A stretch of DNA of 64,000 bases from CAVRQM01 sp963723455. Lineage in GTDB: Bacteria > Pseudomonadota > Alphaproteobacteria > Acetobacterales > Acetobacteraceae. The notes beneath the pieces are model-generated. The model saw only the letters and a program-made list of their open reading frames with translations, was not told where the DNA came from and did no database searches. The position numbers were made by a program, and so were the translations under genes. Shown piece by piece: positions 16,559-25,294 of this stretch; the first letter of the stretch is position 1, and each line of letters opens with the position of its first letter. The stretch is taken from assembly GCA_963723455.1 (NCBI GenBank), contig CAVRQM010000005.1:248001-312000 (forward strand). Reading direction: 5' to 3'.

Positions 16559-17770
16559 CTAATCCTGCAACACCGTCTCCGCCGCCCGCGCCACGTGCTG
16601 CTGCGCCGCGGCCGTGCCGCACAGGGCCGCCATGATCTCGGCATGGTCGCACACGCCGAGCAGCCTGCCGTCCTGCTCCACCAGCACCGGATGGCCGCTG
16701 TCGCGCCGCCGCTCCACGACCTCGCGCAGCGGCAGGTCGGGCGGCACGCGGGCCAGGCCGGAGCCTGTCACCGCCATGCCGCCGTGCCGGGTCCGCGTCA
16801 CCGCGCCGTACTCGTCCAGCACCGCCTCGTACAGCCCCGCCGCATCCAGCAGCACCCCGGACGGGGCATGGTGCAGGCCCGCCACCGGGCGCATCACATG
16901 CGCCGCGCGCAGCACCGCCAGCGGGTTGATGTGGCGCACGAACTCGGCCACGTACTCGTTCGCCGGCCGCAGCACGATGTCCTCCGGCGCGCCGGTCTGC
17001 ACGATGCGTCCGCCCTCCAGGATGCAGATCGTGTTGCCCAGCTTCATCGCCTCGTCGAGGTCGTGGCTGACGAACAGGATGGTCTTGCGCACCTTCGCCT
17101 GCAACGTCAGCAACTCGTCCTGCAGCTTGCCGCGGATCAGCGGGTCGAGCGCCGAGAACGGCTCGTCCATCAGCAGCACGTCGGCCGAGGTCGCGAAGGC
17201 GCGCGCCAGCCCGACGCGCTGCTGCATGCCGCCGGACAGCTCACTGGCATAGCGGTCGGCCCAGTCGGACAACCCGACCAGCGCCAGTTGTGCATCGACG
17301 ACGCGGCGGCGCTCGGCCCGCCCCATGCCGCGCAGTTCCAGCCCGAACGCCACGTTGTCGCGCACCGTGCGCCACGGCAGCAGCGCGAACTGCTGGAACA
17401 CCATCGCCAGCCGCTCGCGCCGGATCTTGCGCAGCGTGCGCGCGTCGCATGCGGCCACATCGACCGCGCTGCCGTCATGCTGCACCAGAACCTTGCCGCG
17501 CGTCGCCGGATTCAGGCCGTTGGCGGCGCGCAGCAGCGTCGATTTGCCCGACCCGGACAGGCCCATCAGCACGCAGATTTCGCCCGGCCGCACCGCCAGC
17601 GACGCGCCGGCCACGCCGACCACGGTGCCGGTCGCCTGCGCAATTTCGGCCCTTCCTTGGCCGCGATCCAGCATCGTCAGCGCCTCGCGCAGCTTGCGCG
17701 CACGCGCGCCGGCCGAGAACAGGATATCGACGTCGCGGAACTCGACCGCGGATTGCGGCAGCCCGGTCAT
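16559..17770 (-). CDS. choV: choline/glycine-betaine ABC transporter ATPase with CBS domains
   Basis: A 403-residue ABC ATPase of the ProV/OpuAA family. Walker A is GLSGSGKST, the Q-loop region is FQQFALLPWRTV, the signature is LSGGMQQRV and Walker B is VLLMDEPFSALDP. After about residue 280 a tandem CBS pair follows (ending in PVLVEQDGRLLGVCDHAEIM), used in relatives to sense ionic strength. The N-terminal insertion before Walker A (ARKLREALTMLDRGQGRAEI) is typical of ChoV/ProV. Its ATG at 17770 overlaps the permease stop (ATGA). It powers import through ChoW. Confidence 0.88.
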   Translation of the reverse strand: MTGLPQSAVEFRDVDILFSAGARARKLREALTMLDRGQGRAEIAQATGTVVGVAGASLAVRPGEICVLMGLSGSGKSTLLRAANGLNPATRGKVLVQHDGSAVDVAACDARTLRKIRRERLAMVFQQFALLPWRTVRDNVAFGLELRGMGRAERRRVVDAQLALVGLSDWADRYASELSGGMQQRVGLARAFATSADVLLMDEPFSALDPLIRGKLQDELLTLQAKVRKTILFVSHDLDEAMKLGNTICILEGGRIVQTGAPEDIVLRPANEYVAEFVRHINPLAVLRAAHVMRPVAGLHHAPSGVLLDAAGLYEAVLDEYGAVTRTRHGGMAVTGSGLARVPPDLPLREVVERRRDSGHPVLVEQDGRLLGVCDHAEIMAALCGTAAAQQHVARAAETVLQD

Positions 17771-18624
17771 CGCGGCGCCGCACTTTCCGGCGGCCGGCAG
17801 ATGCGGTCCAGCAGCACCGCCACCAGCACGATCGCGAACCCCGCCTCGAACCCCATGCCGACATTGACGGTGTTCAGAGCCCGCACCACGGGCACCCCGA
17901 GCCCGCCGGCGCCGACCAGCGCGGCGATCACCACCATCGACAGCGACAGCATGATGCATTGCGTGATGCCGGCGATGATCGTGGGCTTGGCCGACGGCAA
18001 CTCGACCTTCCACAGCAATTGCTGGCCGGTCGCGCCGAATGCCCGTCCGGCCTCGATCAGCGGCCGCGGCACCTGCTCGATGCCAAGCTGCGTCAGCCGC
18101 ACCGGCGCGGGCAGGGCGAAGATGACGGTGGAGATCAGGCCGGGCACCGTGCCCAGTCCGAACAGCACCAGGGTCGGGATCAGATAGACGAAGGTCGGCA
18201 GCGTCTGCATCAGATCCAGGATCGGCCGCAGCGCATGGCGAAGCCAGGGCCGGTGCGCCGCCGCGATGCCCAGCGGCACGCCGATCGCAGCCGCCACGAT
18301 CGCCGACCACAGCACCAGCGACAACGTCTCCATCGTCGCTTCCCAGAAGCCCTGGTTCAGGATGAACAGGAGCGCGGCGGCGGTGAACAGCGCCAGCTGC
18401 CAGGACCGGCGCAGCCCCCAGGCGGCCAGCGCCAGCAGCACGATCAGCAGCGGCGCGGGCACCGCCTCCAACAGCCCGGTCAGCCCGTCCACCGTGAAGC
18501 CGATGACGTTCGACAGCAGGTCGAACGCCCCGGTGCAGCGGTCCTTGATCCACTCGACCAGGCCGGCCATCCACAGGCCGACCGGGATCTTGTGCGCGGT
18601 GATCCAGGCGTCCAGGTGGTGCAT
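17767..18624 (-). CDS. choW: choline/glycine-betaine ABC transporter permease
   Basis: A 285-residue permease with about seven membrane helices. The substrate-specificity signature of the family is present: LDLMQTLPTFVYLIPTLVLFG and, in the coupling region, EAGRAFGATGQQLLWKVELPSAKPTIIAGITQ (EAA loop). The N-terminus (VGLWMAGLVEWIKDR, AFDLLSNVIGF) is of the ProW/ChoW type. It starts 10 bp after the binding-protein gene and overlaps the ATPase gene by 4 bp. It forms the membrane channel of the importer. Confidence 0.9.
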   Translation of the reverse strand: MHHLDAWITAHKIPVGLWMAGLVEWIKDRCTGAFDLLSNVIGFTVDGLTGLLEAVPAPLLIVLLALAAWGLRRSWQLALFTAAALLFILNQGFWEATMETLSLVLWSAIVAAAIGVPLGIAAAHRPWLRHALRPILDLMQTLPTFVYLIPTLVLFGLGTVPGLISTVIFALPAPVRLTQLGIEQVPRPLIEAGRAFGATGQQLLWKVELPSAKPTIIAGITQCIMLSLSMVVIAALVGAGGLGVPVVRALNTVNVGMGFEAGFAIVLVAVLLDRICRPPESAAPR

Positions 18625-18634
18625 CGCCGCTTGG

Positions 18635-19585
18635 CTAGCTGCCCAGCGCCGCCTTGACGGCGGGCAGGGCGGGCTTGCCGTCGATCGTGGTCACGCCCTG
18701 CAGCCAGTTGTCCAGCACCTGAGGATGGGCCTTCAGCCAGTCGCTGGTCGCCTGGTCCGGCGTCTGGTTCTTGTTCAGGATGCCGTCCATCATCGTGTCC
18801 TCGGCCGGCAGGGTGAACGTCAGGTTCTCCAGCAGCTTGCCCACGTTCGGGCACTCCTGCAAATAGCCGGCGCGCACGTTGGTGTACACCGTGGCGCCGC
18901 CGTAGTTCGGCCCGAAGGTGGCATCGCCGCCGGTCAAATAGTCCATCTGGAACTTGGTGTTCATCGGGTGCGGCTCCCAGCCGAGGAACACGATCGGCTT
19001 CTTTTCGCGCACCTTGCGCTCGACCTCGGCCAGCATGCCCTGCTCGCTGCTCTCGACCAGCTTGAAGTCGCCCAGCCCGTCGGTGTTGGCCTTGATCATG
19101 TCGAGCACGTGGCGGTTGCCGTCGTTGCCCGGCTCGATGCCGTAGATCTTGTGGTCCAGCGGGCCGGCGAACTTCTGGATGTCGGCAAAGTCGTGCAGCC
19201 CGGCGGCGTAGGTATAGGCCGGCACCGCAAGAGTGTATTTCGCGCCCTCAAGGTTGGCCTTCACCACGTCCACCGACTTGTCGGCGGTGAACGGCTTGAT
19301 GTCGGCATCCATCGACGGCATCCAGTTGCCCATGAAAATGTCGAGGTTCTTGCTGCGCAGCGACTGATACGTGACCGGCACCGACAGCACGGTGATCTTC
19401 GGCTGGTAGCCGAGATCCTTCAGGATCCCTGCGGTCAGCGCCGTGGTCGAGGTCACGTCGGTCCAGCCGATATCGGAGAAGCGCGGCGCCTTGCATGCCG
19501 GGTTGGCGGCCGATGCCGGCGCGGCGGAACCCGCGCCGAGCGCCACGACGCAGAGGGCGGCGAATGGGACGGCATGGACGCGCAT
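18635..19585 (-). CDS. choX: choline-type ABC transporter substrate-binding protein
   Basis: A 316-residue periplasmic binding protein with a signal peptide (FAALCVVALGAGSAAPASA, cleavage near residue 26). The OpuAC fold includes GWTDVTSTTALTAGILKDLGY, DIFMGNWMPSMDADIKPF, the ligand-cage segment VFLGWEPHPMN, and ATFGPNYGGATVYTNVR. These segments closely resemble rhizobial ChoX, so choline is the likely ligand, with glycine betaine as the alternative. AAAGGAG lies 5 bases before the ATG at 19585. It is the first gene of choX-choW-choV. No choline-oxidising genes are in the window. Confidence 0.9.
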   Translation of the reverse strand: MRVHAVPFAALCVVALGAGSAAPASAANPACKAPRFSDIGWTDVTSTTALTAGILKDLGYQPKITVLSVPVTYQSLRSKNLDIFMGNWMPSMDADIKPFTADKSVDVVKANLEGAKYTLAVPAYTYAAGLHDFADIQKFAGPLDHKIYGIEPGNDGNRHVLDMIKANTDGLGDFKLVESSEQGMLAEVERKVREKKPIVFLGWEPHPMNTKFQMDYLTGGDATFGPNYGGATVYTNVRAGYLQECPNVGKLLENLTFTLPAEDTMMDGILNKNQTPDQATSDWLKAHPQVLDNWLQGVTTIDGKPALPAVKAALGS

Positions 19586-19732
19586 GGCGGCTCCTTTTTT
19601 TCTGGTTCGGGTTGCGCGGTGCTTGGTCGTGCAACACGCCTGCGTGATGAGTGCACATTGCGCAGCCGAAGGCCAGCGTTGCGTGCCGCGAGCTTGTCGC
19701 ATGACGGCCGCAGCCGCAGACTCGCGCCGCCA

Positions 19733-20674
19733 ATGCGAATCCGTGCTTTCCTCGACCGACGCGGCGTCCGGCTGCAGGGCGCTGCGGCCGGGATGGCGCT
19801 CGGCGTTGCGGCGTATGCCTTTTTCGCGGGCCAGGATGCGTCGATCAAATGGCTGGTGACCGGCATCGGCCACGTCGCGGTCCCGGTGTGGCAGGTGCTG
19901 TTCCTGCGCAGCCTGTTCATCGTCGGGATCTCGATGCTCGCGGGCCGCCGCCGCATGCTGTCGCGCGCGGTCCACACGCCGCTGAAGGCCAAGCTGGTCT
20001 GGCGCGCGGTCATCACCCTGGCGGCGTGGCTGTGCTACTACTCGGCGGCGCGCGCGCTGCCCTTGGCGCAGATGCTGACGCTGTATTTCGCGGCCCCGAT
20101 CATCGCCACCATGCTGGCCGGCCCGCTGCTGGGCGAGCGCGTGCCGGCGACCCGCTGGGTCTCGGTGGGCATCGGCTTTTGCGGCGTGGTGGTCGCCTGC
20201 AACCCGGTCGGGCTGCACGTGTCCTTGGCCGCCGGGCTGGTGCTGGTCGCGGCCGCACTATGGGGGCTGGCGATCATCCTGATGCGCCAGATCGCGCGCC
20301 GTGAGAGCAGCCTGTTGCAGATGTTCTACACCAACGGGCTGTTCCTGGTCGCTACCGGCATCGCCTGCGCCTGGCACTGGCAACCGCTCGACTGGGTGCA
20401 GGCGGCGCTGCTGGGGGTGGTCTGCCTGGCCGGCGGGGCCGGCCAGTTCTGCCTGTTCGAGGCGGCGCCCCGTGCGCCCGCCTCGATCATGGCGACGGTG
20501 GAATACAGCGCGCTGATCTGGGCGTTCGTGCTGGGCTTTGCCGTGTTCGGCAACATTCCGCCGGTCCCGGTGTTCGCCGGCGCGGCGCTGATCATGGCGG
20601 CCGGAGCCTGCCTGGTGGTCACCGAGCGGCGGCGGGCGGTCGGAGTGCGGGCCTGCGCCGACGCGGGCGGGTGA
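19733..20674 (+). CDS. EamA/DMT-family transporter
   Basis: A 313-residue membrane protein with ten predicted helices in two EamA repeats. The first repeat includes YFAAPIIATMLAGPLLGERV; the second has ASIMATVEYSALIWAFVLGFAVFG. These are typical of drug/metabolite exporters of the RhaT/YdcZ superfamily. The substrate cannot be predicted. The ATG at 19733 has no good ribosome site; an internal ATG at 19793 (MALGVAAYAFF) would remove a basic 20-residue leader. It is divergent from choX with 147 bp between them and convergent with the FadR-type regulator. Confidence 0.85.
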   Translation: MRIRAFLDRRGVRLQGAAAGMALGVAAYAFFAGQDASIKWLVTGIGHVAVPVWQVLFLRSLFIVGISMLAGRRRMLSRAVHTPLKAKLVWRAVITLAAWLCYYSAARALPLAQMLTLYFAAPIIATMLAGPLLGERVPATRWVSVGIGFCGVVVACNPVGLHVSLAAGLVLVAAALWGLAIILMRQIARRESSLLQMFYTNGLFLVATGIACAWHWQPLDWVQAALLGVVCLAGGAGQFCLFEAAPRAPASIMATVEYSALIWAFVLGFAVFGNIPPVPVFAGAALIMAAGACLVVTERRRAVGVRACADAGG

Positions 20675-20732
20675 GGCGGCTGCGGAATCGGGCGGCCGCC
20701 ACGCCTCGGTTCCTGCCGCTTTCGCCGCCGCG

Positions 20733-21497
20733 CTACGCCGCCGTCTCCGCCGCCTGCCGTCTGCGGATCAGGCTTTCCCGCACGTCCTCGATGGCCGAGC
20801 GCAGCAATTGCGTCATGATCGCGTGCGCGTCCGCGGCGCGGCCGTCGCGGATCGCCTCCAGCACGCCGTGGTGCTGGCGCAGCGCGTAGTCCGGCGTGTG
20901 CTTGCCGCCGTCCCAGGACAGGCGGAACGAGCTTTCCAGCGAGCTTTCGATGACATGGCCGAACGAGGCCAGGAAATGATTGCCGGTGGCGTCCAGGATC
21001 GCCTGATGGAACCGCAGATCCGCCGCCGCCAGATTGCCCGAGCCGTCCTGTGCGGCCATCATGTCGGCCAGCGCCTGCGCGATCGCGGCGAAACTGTCCG
21101 GCGTGCGTCGCTCGGCCGCCAGCGCCGCCGCGGCCGGCTCGACGATCTTGCGCACTTCGAACAGGCCGGAGACGAACGAGTCGGTGGGCGCCGCCTGCAG
21201 GTGCCAGGCCAGCACCTCCGGGTCGAGCATGTTCCAGTCGGCGCGCGCGCGCACCACTGTCCCCACCTTCTGCCGGCTCTGGATGAGCCGCTTGGCGGAT
21301 AGCAGCTTGAACGCCTCGCGCAGCGCCGAGCGCGACACCGACAGGCGGACGCACAGCTCGACCTCGGTGGGCAGCAGGCTGCCGGGCGGGTGGTCGCCGC
21401 CGATGATGGCCAGGCCGAGCGCGTTGGCTATCTTTTCGTGCAGATTGCGGCCGGCGGCATCGCGCAGCAGTTCGGCGGTGTGCGACATTTCCATCAT
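20733..21497 (-). CDS. FadR-subfamily GntR transcriptional regulator
   Basis: A 254-residue regulator. Residues 18-85 are the GntR winged helix (ANALGLAIIGGDHPPGSLLPTEVELC, then VSRSALREAFKLLSAKRLI). Residues about 110-235 are the all-helical FCD ligand domain with metal-site histidines (ADLRFHQAILDATGN, HHGVLEAI). The start at 21497 overlaps the permease stop (ATGA); in-frame ATGs at 21494 and 21488 are alternatives. As the last gene of a sugar ABC operon it probably represses that operon in response to the transported sugar or a derived acid; this is inference from position. Confidence 0.9.
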   Translation of the reverse strand: MMEMSHTAELLRDAAGRNLHEKIANALGLAIIGGDHPPGSLLPTEVELCVRLSVSRSALREAFKLLSAKRLIQSRQKVGTVVRARADWNMLDPEVLAWHLQAAPTDSFVSGLFEVRKIVEPAAAALAAERRTPDSFAAIAQALADMMAAQDGSGNLAAADLRFHQAILDATGNHFLASFGHVIESSLESSFRLSWDGGKHTPDYALRQHHGVLEAIRDGRAADAHAIMTQLLRSAIEDVRESLIRRRQAAETAA

Positions 21498-22516
21498 GCC
21501 GCCGGCCCCGCCGGATTGGCCGGCGCAAGCGCGCCCGCGGCGGCCGGCCGGGGTGCCGCGGCCGCCGCGGTGCGCCGCCGCCGGCGCTGCTGCAATTGCT
21601 GGTCGGTCAGCACGCCGAGCAGGATCACCGTGCCCATCACCGCGAAGTTCAGGCTCGACGGGATGCCCAGGATGTTGACCAGGTTCTGCAGGATCTGCAG
21701 CAGAATGGTGCCCAGCACGATGCCGACGATCGAGCCCTCGCCGCCGCGCAGCGAGCAGCCGCCCAGCACCGCCGCGGCGATCGCGTACAGCTCGTAGAAG
21801 CTGCCGAACGACGCCGGCGAGACCGAGTTGGTGTAGAACACCAGGAACACCGTGGTCACGCCGGCGAGCAGCCCGCTGATGATGTAGGTCGCGGCCACGA
21901 TCGCCTGCGTGCTGATCCCGGAGTAGCGCGCCGCCTCCTCGTTCTTGCCGACCGCGTACAGGTAGCGGCCGAACACCGAGCGGTGCAGCAGCACGCCCAT
22001 GATGACGGCCACGATCGCCAGGAAGATCGCGGTATTGGGCACGCCGTACAGATGACCCGAGGCGAGGTTGGCCAGCGTGTCGTAGTCGCCGCCGTAGCCG
22101 AAGCCCACCGAGGCGTCGTCGGTGTAGTAGCGCGCTGCGCCGCGATAGATCAGCAACCCGCACAAGGTCACGACGAACGGCTGCAGCCGCATTTTGGTGA
22201 CCAGGAAGCCCTGGATCGCGCCCAGCAGCAGCCCGCCCGCCAGCACCGCCAGCAACGCCCAAGGCCAGGCCCATTCGTGGTTGGCCAGCAGATCCACGAA
22301 CACCACGCCGAGCAGGGCGAACATCGACCCGAGCGACAGGTCGATGCCGCCGGTGATGATGACCAGCCCCTCGCCAATCGAGTACAGGCCGAACAGCCCG
22401 ACCAGGTTGGCCATGTCCTTGATGTTGACCGCTGACAGGAACAGCGGGTTGAGGATTGCCGTGATGCCGCCGATCACGATGATCAGCGCCAGCAGCCCGA
22501 GTTCCTTCTTGCCCAT
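21494..22516 (-). CDS. ribose-type sugar ABC transporter permease
   Basis: A 340-residue permease of the RbsC/XylH family with about ten helices. The hallmark LVIITGGIDLSLGSMFAL is present, as are VVTLCGLLIYRG and ELYAIAAAVLGGCSLRGGEGSIVG (coupling region). The last 35 residues are a low-complexity Arg/Ala/Pro tail (QQRRRRRTAAAAAPRP) not found in typical RbsC. It lies 2 bp after the ATPase gene and overlaps the regulator gene by 4 bp. The specific sugar is not determinable. Confidence 0.9.
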   Translation of the reverse strand: MGKKELGLLALIIVIGGITAILNPLFLSAVNIKDMANLVGLFGLYSIGEGLVIITGGIDLSLGSMFALLGVVFVDLLANHEWAWPWALLAVLAGGLLLGAIQGFLVTKMRLQPFVVTLCGLLIYRGAARYYTDDASVGFGYGGDYDTLANLASGHLYGVPNTAIFLAIVAVIMGVLLHRSVFGRYLYAVGKNEEAARYSGISTQAIVAATYIISGLLAGVTTVFLVFYTNSVSPASFGSFYELYAIAAAVLGGCSLRGGEGSIVGIVLGTILLQILQNLVNILGIPSSLNFAVMGTVILLGVLTDQQLQQRRRRRTAAAAAPRPAAAGALAPANPAGPAA

Positions 22517-22518
22517 GG

Positions 22519-24066
22519 TCAGTGGCTCCCGGCCAATACGGCGTCCTGCGCGGCCGCGGCGTCGTCCAGCCTATGCCCGATCGCCAGTTGCAGCACGTTG
22601 AACTCGCTGAACTGCGGCCGTTCGAGTATGCCGGCGACGCGGCCTTCATGCATCACCGCGATCCGGTCCGACACGCCGATCACCTCCTCCATGTCCGACG
22701 AGATCATCAGGATCGATACGCCGCGATCCGCCAGGCCGCGCATCAGCTCGTAGATCTCGCCCTTGGCGCCGACGTCGATGCCGCGCGTCGGCTCGTCGAA
22801 GATCACCACGCGCGGCTGCATCGATAGCCACTTCGCCAGCACGACCTTCTGCTGGTTGCCGCCGGACAGGGTGGAGGCCAGCATGTCGTCGTTCGGCGCC
22901 TTGATGCGCAGCGCCGCGTGCTGACGCGCCGCCGTGCGCTGCTCGGCGGCGCGGTCGATCATCAGCGCGCGGGCATGGCCGAACAGGTTTGCCAGCGTCA
23001 CGTTCTGCACGATCGGCATGTCCAGCACCAGGCCGGAGCGTTTGCGGTCCTCGGGCGCGAGATAGATGCCGCGCGCGATCGCCTCGCGCGGGTTGCGCAC
23101 CGTGACCGCCTTGCCATCCAGCCGGATCTCCCCCGACAGCGGCGGATCGACGCCGAACAGGGCGCGCGCCAACGAGGTGCGACCGGATCCGACCAGTCCG
23201 GCCAGGCCCAGGATCTCGCCGTGGCGCACCGCCAGGTCGATGCTGCGGTCGGGAAAGGCGGTGGTCACCAGGGCCGCCACGTCGCACCCGCCGGCGCGCG
23301 ACGGCTGCGCCGGCGGAATGTACAGCGATTTCAGGTCGCGCCCGATCATCAGGCGGATCATTGCCGGATGGCTCATCTCGGCGCGCGACAGCTGGCCCAC
23401 GGAGCGCCCGTCGCGCAGGCAGACCACGCGGTCGGCGCAGGCCATGATCTCGCCCAGCCGGTGCGTGATGAAGATGACCCCGACGCCGGCCGCGCGCAGG
23501 TCGGCGACGATCGCCAGCAGGCGCTCGGTCTCCGACAGGGTCAGGCTGCTGGTCGGCTCGTCCATGATGATGATGCGCGCCTCGATCGACAGCGCCTTGG
23601 CGATCTCGACCATCTGCCGCTGCGCGATCGACAGCTCCTCGACCAGCGTATCGGCGTCGAAATCCGCGCCCAGCCGGGCCAGCAGCGGGGCCACGCGCGC
23701 CCGTAGCGCGGCGCGATCGACCAGCCGCAGCGGGCCGCCGACCAGCGACTCGCGGCCGATGAACACGTTGGCGGCGACATCGAGATTCTCAAACAGGTTG
23801 AGTTCCTGATGCACGAAGGCGATGCCGGCGCGCATCGACTCCGTCACGGTCAGCGCCGCGTGGTCGCGCCCGTCGATGCGGATCTGGCCTGCCGATGGCT
23901 CGACCACGCCGCCCAGCACCTTCATCAGCGTTGATTTGCCGGCGCCGTTCTCGCCGATCAGCCCCAGCACCTCGCCGGCGCGCACGTCCAGGCTCACGTC
24001 GTCCAGCGCGCGCACGCCCGGATAGACCTTCGTGATGCCGCAGAGTTCGAGAAGGGAAGCGGTCAT
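22519..24066 (-). CDS. ribose-type sugar ABC transporter ATPase (two nucleotide-binding domains)
   Basis: A 515-residue duplicated ATPase of the RbsA/MglA/XylG family. Domain 1 has Walker A GENGAGKST, a degenerate signature LSIAQRQMVEIAKALS and Walker B IIIMDEPTSSL. Domain 2 has the variant Walker A GLVGSGRTS and the signature LSGGNQQKVVLAKWL with Walker B VIFDEPTRGID. This asymmetry is normal for the family. The ATG at 24066 is preferred, with GAGG eight bases upstream. A hairpin repeat separates it from the binding-protein gene. Confidence 0.92.
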   Translation of the reverse strand: MTASLLELCGITKVYPGVRALDDVSLDVRAGEVLGLIGENGAGKSTLMKVLGGVVEPSAGQIRIDGRDHAALTVTESMRAGIAFVHQELNLFENLDVAANVFIGRESLVGGPLRLVDRAALRARVAPLLARLGADFDADTLVEELSIAQRQMVEIAKALSIEARIIIMDEPTSSLTLSETERLLAIVADLRAAGVGVIFITHRLGEIMACADRVVCLRDGRSVGQLSRAEMSHPAMIRLMIGRDLKSLYIPPAQPSRAGGCDVAALVTTAFPDRSIDLAVRHGEILGLAGLVGSGRTSLARALFGVDPPLSGEIRLDGKAVTVRNPREAIARGIYLAPEDRKRSGLVLDMPIVQNVTLANLFGHARALMIDRAAEQRTAARQHAALRIKAPNDDMLASTLSGGNQQKVVLAKWLSMQPRVVIFDEPTRGIDVGAKGEIYELMRGLADRGVSILMISSDMEEVIGVSDRIAVMHEGRVAGILERPQFSEFNVLQLAIGHRLDDAAAAQDAVLAGSH

Positions 24067-24089
24067 GCGAGATACCTCGTGCGGAAAGA

Positions 24090-24170
24090 CCCTCACCCAA
24101 CCCTCTCCCCGTGGGGAGAGGGCTTTCTTCCTGCTCCCATTCCCTCCGTGGGAGAGGGCCGGGGTGAGGG
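24090..24170. repeat. nested inverted-repeat element between binding-protein and ATPase genes
   Basis: Outer arms CCCTCACCC (24090-24098) and GGGTGAGGG (24162-24170) enclose a perfect inner palindrome CCCTCTCCCC (24101-24110)/GGGGAGAGGG (24113-24122) and a second, weaker stem ending GGGAGAGGG. It resembles dispersed intergenic hairpin repeats of proteobacteria. A 16-mer in it recurs at 16515-16530. Its place just after the binding-protein gene suggests a role in mRNA 3'-end protection, as with REP elements (inference). Confidence 0.75.
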
Positions 24171-24179
24171 CCGCGCCGA

Positions 24180-25145
24180 CTACTTCTTCAGCATCTGCCG
24201 CATGAAGCTCTGGAAGTCTGCGACGTTGGACTTGTCGATCACCCGGGTCGGCACGATGATCTGCTTGTTCGCCGGAATGAACGACTTGTCGCCGCCCAGC
24301 ACCTTGATCAGGTCCACCATCGACAGGTAGCCGAACTGGAACGGCTGCTGCACGATGGTCGAGATGATGGTTCCGTCGGAGATGCCCTTCAGCGTCTGGA
24401 TGTCCTCGTCGAAACCGACGATCTTAACCTTGCCGGCTTTGCCCGCTTCCTTCACCGCGTTGTAGATTTGCGGCGTGTTGTACGAATACAGCCCGCACAG
24501 CAGCGCCACGTCGCTGTACTTCGCCAGCGTGTCCTCGACGTTGCGCTTGGCCTTGACGAAGTCGATCTCGTCGGTGCGCACGTCGATGATGTCGATCTTG
24601 GTGCCGGCGATGGATTCCTTGATGCCCTGCACGCGCTCGCGGGCGTTGGCGTTGTCCATGCTGCCGACGAACAGCATGATCTTGCCGCCATCCGGCAGCG
24701 CCTTCTTGATCTCCTCGCCCGCCTGCCGGCCGGCGGCGACGTTGTCGGTGCCGATATAGACCAGCCGGTTGCTGTCCGGCGCGTCGCTGTCGGTGGTGAA
24801 CAGCGCCGCGCTCGCGGCCACCTTGTTCAGCTCCTCGGTGGCGTGCGCCGGATCGACCGCCGAGATCGAGATGCCGGCTACCTTGCGCGCCAGCAGGGCA
24901 TCCAGGATGCGCCGCTGCTCGGCCGCCGAGGACTGGCCCGGAACCTCCATGATCATGTCGTAGTCGGGGTGTTCCTTGTTGGCCTTCTCGATGCCGCGCT
25001 TGGCGATGGTCCAGAAATCGGCGGAGGCGTTGGTGACCAGCGCCAGTGTCTTCTTGTCCTGCGCCTGCGCAGGGGTCGCCAGCAGCGACGGCGCCAGCAG
25101 CAACAGGGCGGCGCCCGCCAGGGCGGGGGCGAATCTGCGGATCAT
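24180..25145 (-). CDS. ribose-type sugar ABC transporter substrate-binding protein
   Basis: A 321-residue periplasmic binding protein with a signal peptide (ALAGAALLLLAPSLLATPAQA, cut near residue 28). The mature part has the LacI/RbsB-like fold: LALVTNASADFWTIAKRGIEKA, GISISAVDPA, YIGTDNVAAGRQAGEEI, KIMLFVGSMDNANARERVQGI, VALLCGLYSYNTPQI and VGFDEDIQTLKGISDGTI. Compared with RbsB, the ligand loops differ, so ribose is not assured; a pentose, hexose or polyol is possible. CAGGAGCC precedes the ATG at 25145. It is the first gene of the binding protein-ATPase-permease-regulator operon. Confidence 0.9.
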   Translation of the reverse strand: MIRRFAPALAGAALLLLAPSLLATPAQAQDKKTLALVTNASADFWTIAKRGIEKANKEHPDYDMIMEVPGQSSAAEQRRILDALLARKVAGISISAVDPAHATEELNKVAASAALFTTDSDAPDSNRLVYIGTDNVAAGRQAGEEIKKALPDGGKIMLFVGSMDNANARERVQGIKESIAGTKIDIIDVRTDEIDFVKAKRNVEDTLAKYSDVALLCGLYSYNTPQIYNAVKEAGKAGKVKIVGFDEDIQTLKGISDGTIISTIVQQPFQFGYLSMVDLIKVLGGDKSFIPANKQIIVPTRVIDKSNVADFQSFMRQMLKK

Positions 25146-25294
25146 TGTTCTTGGCTCCTGAACGTTTCCAGCGTTGATCGTCGGCAGGACGCACGCTTTT
25201 GTCCGGCATTTGCTGCCGTCTTGATGGATGCTCCCCTACCCGGGTCGTAGCTTATGTCATGCAAAACGCCTGCGCAACCATTCAAGACCTCCGA

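Noticed and set aside
14718..16652. A 644-codon minus-strand open frame opposite emrB
   Set aside because: Same shadow effect; composition is His/Arg/Gln-rich with no motif, and emrB is clearly the real gene.
25146..25170. Possible LacI-type operator around CTGAACGTTTCCAG ahead of the sugar-binding protein gene
   Set aside because: The arms are not symmetric about the central CG beyond three bases, and the site overlaps the ribosome-binding region.
25245..25270. Possible FadR-type operator near TTATGTCATGCAA upstream of the sugar ABC operon
   Set aside because: Symmetry is weak and no second copy was found; too little to call a site.
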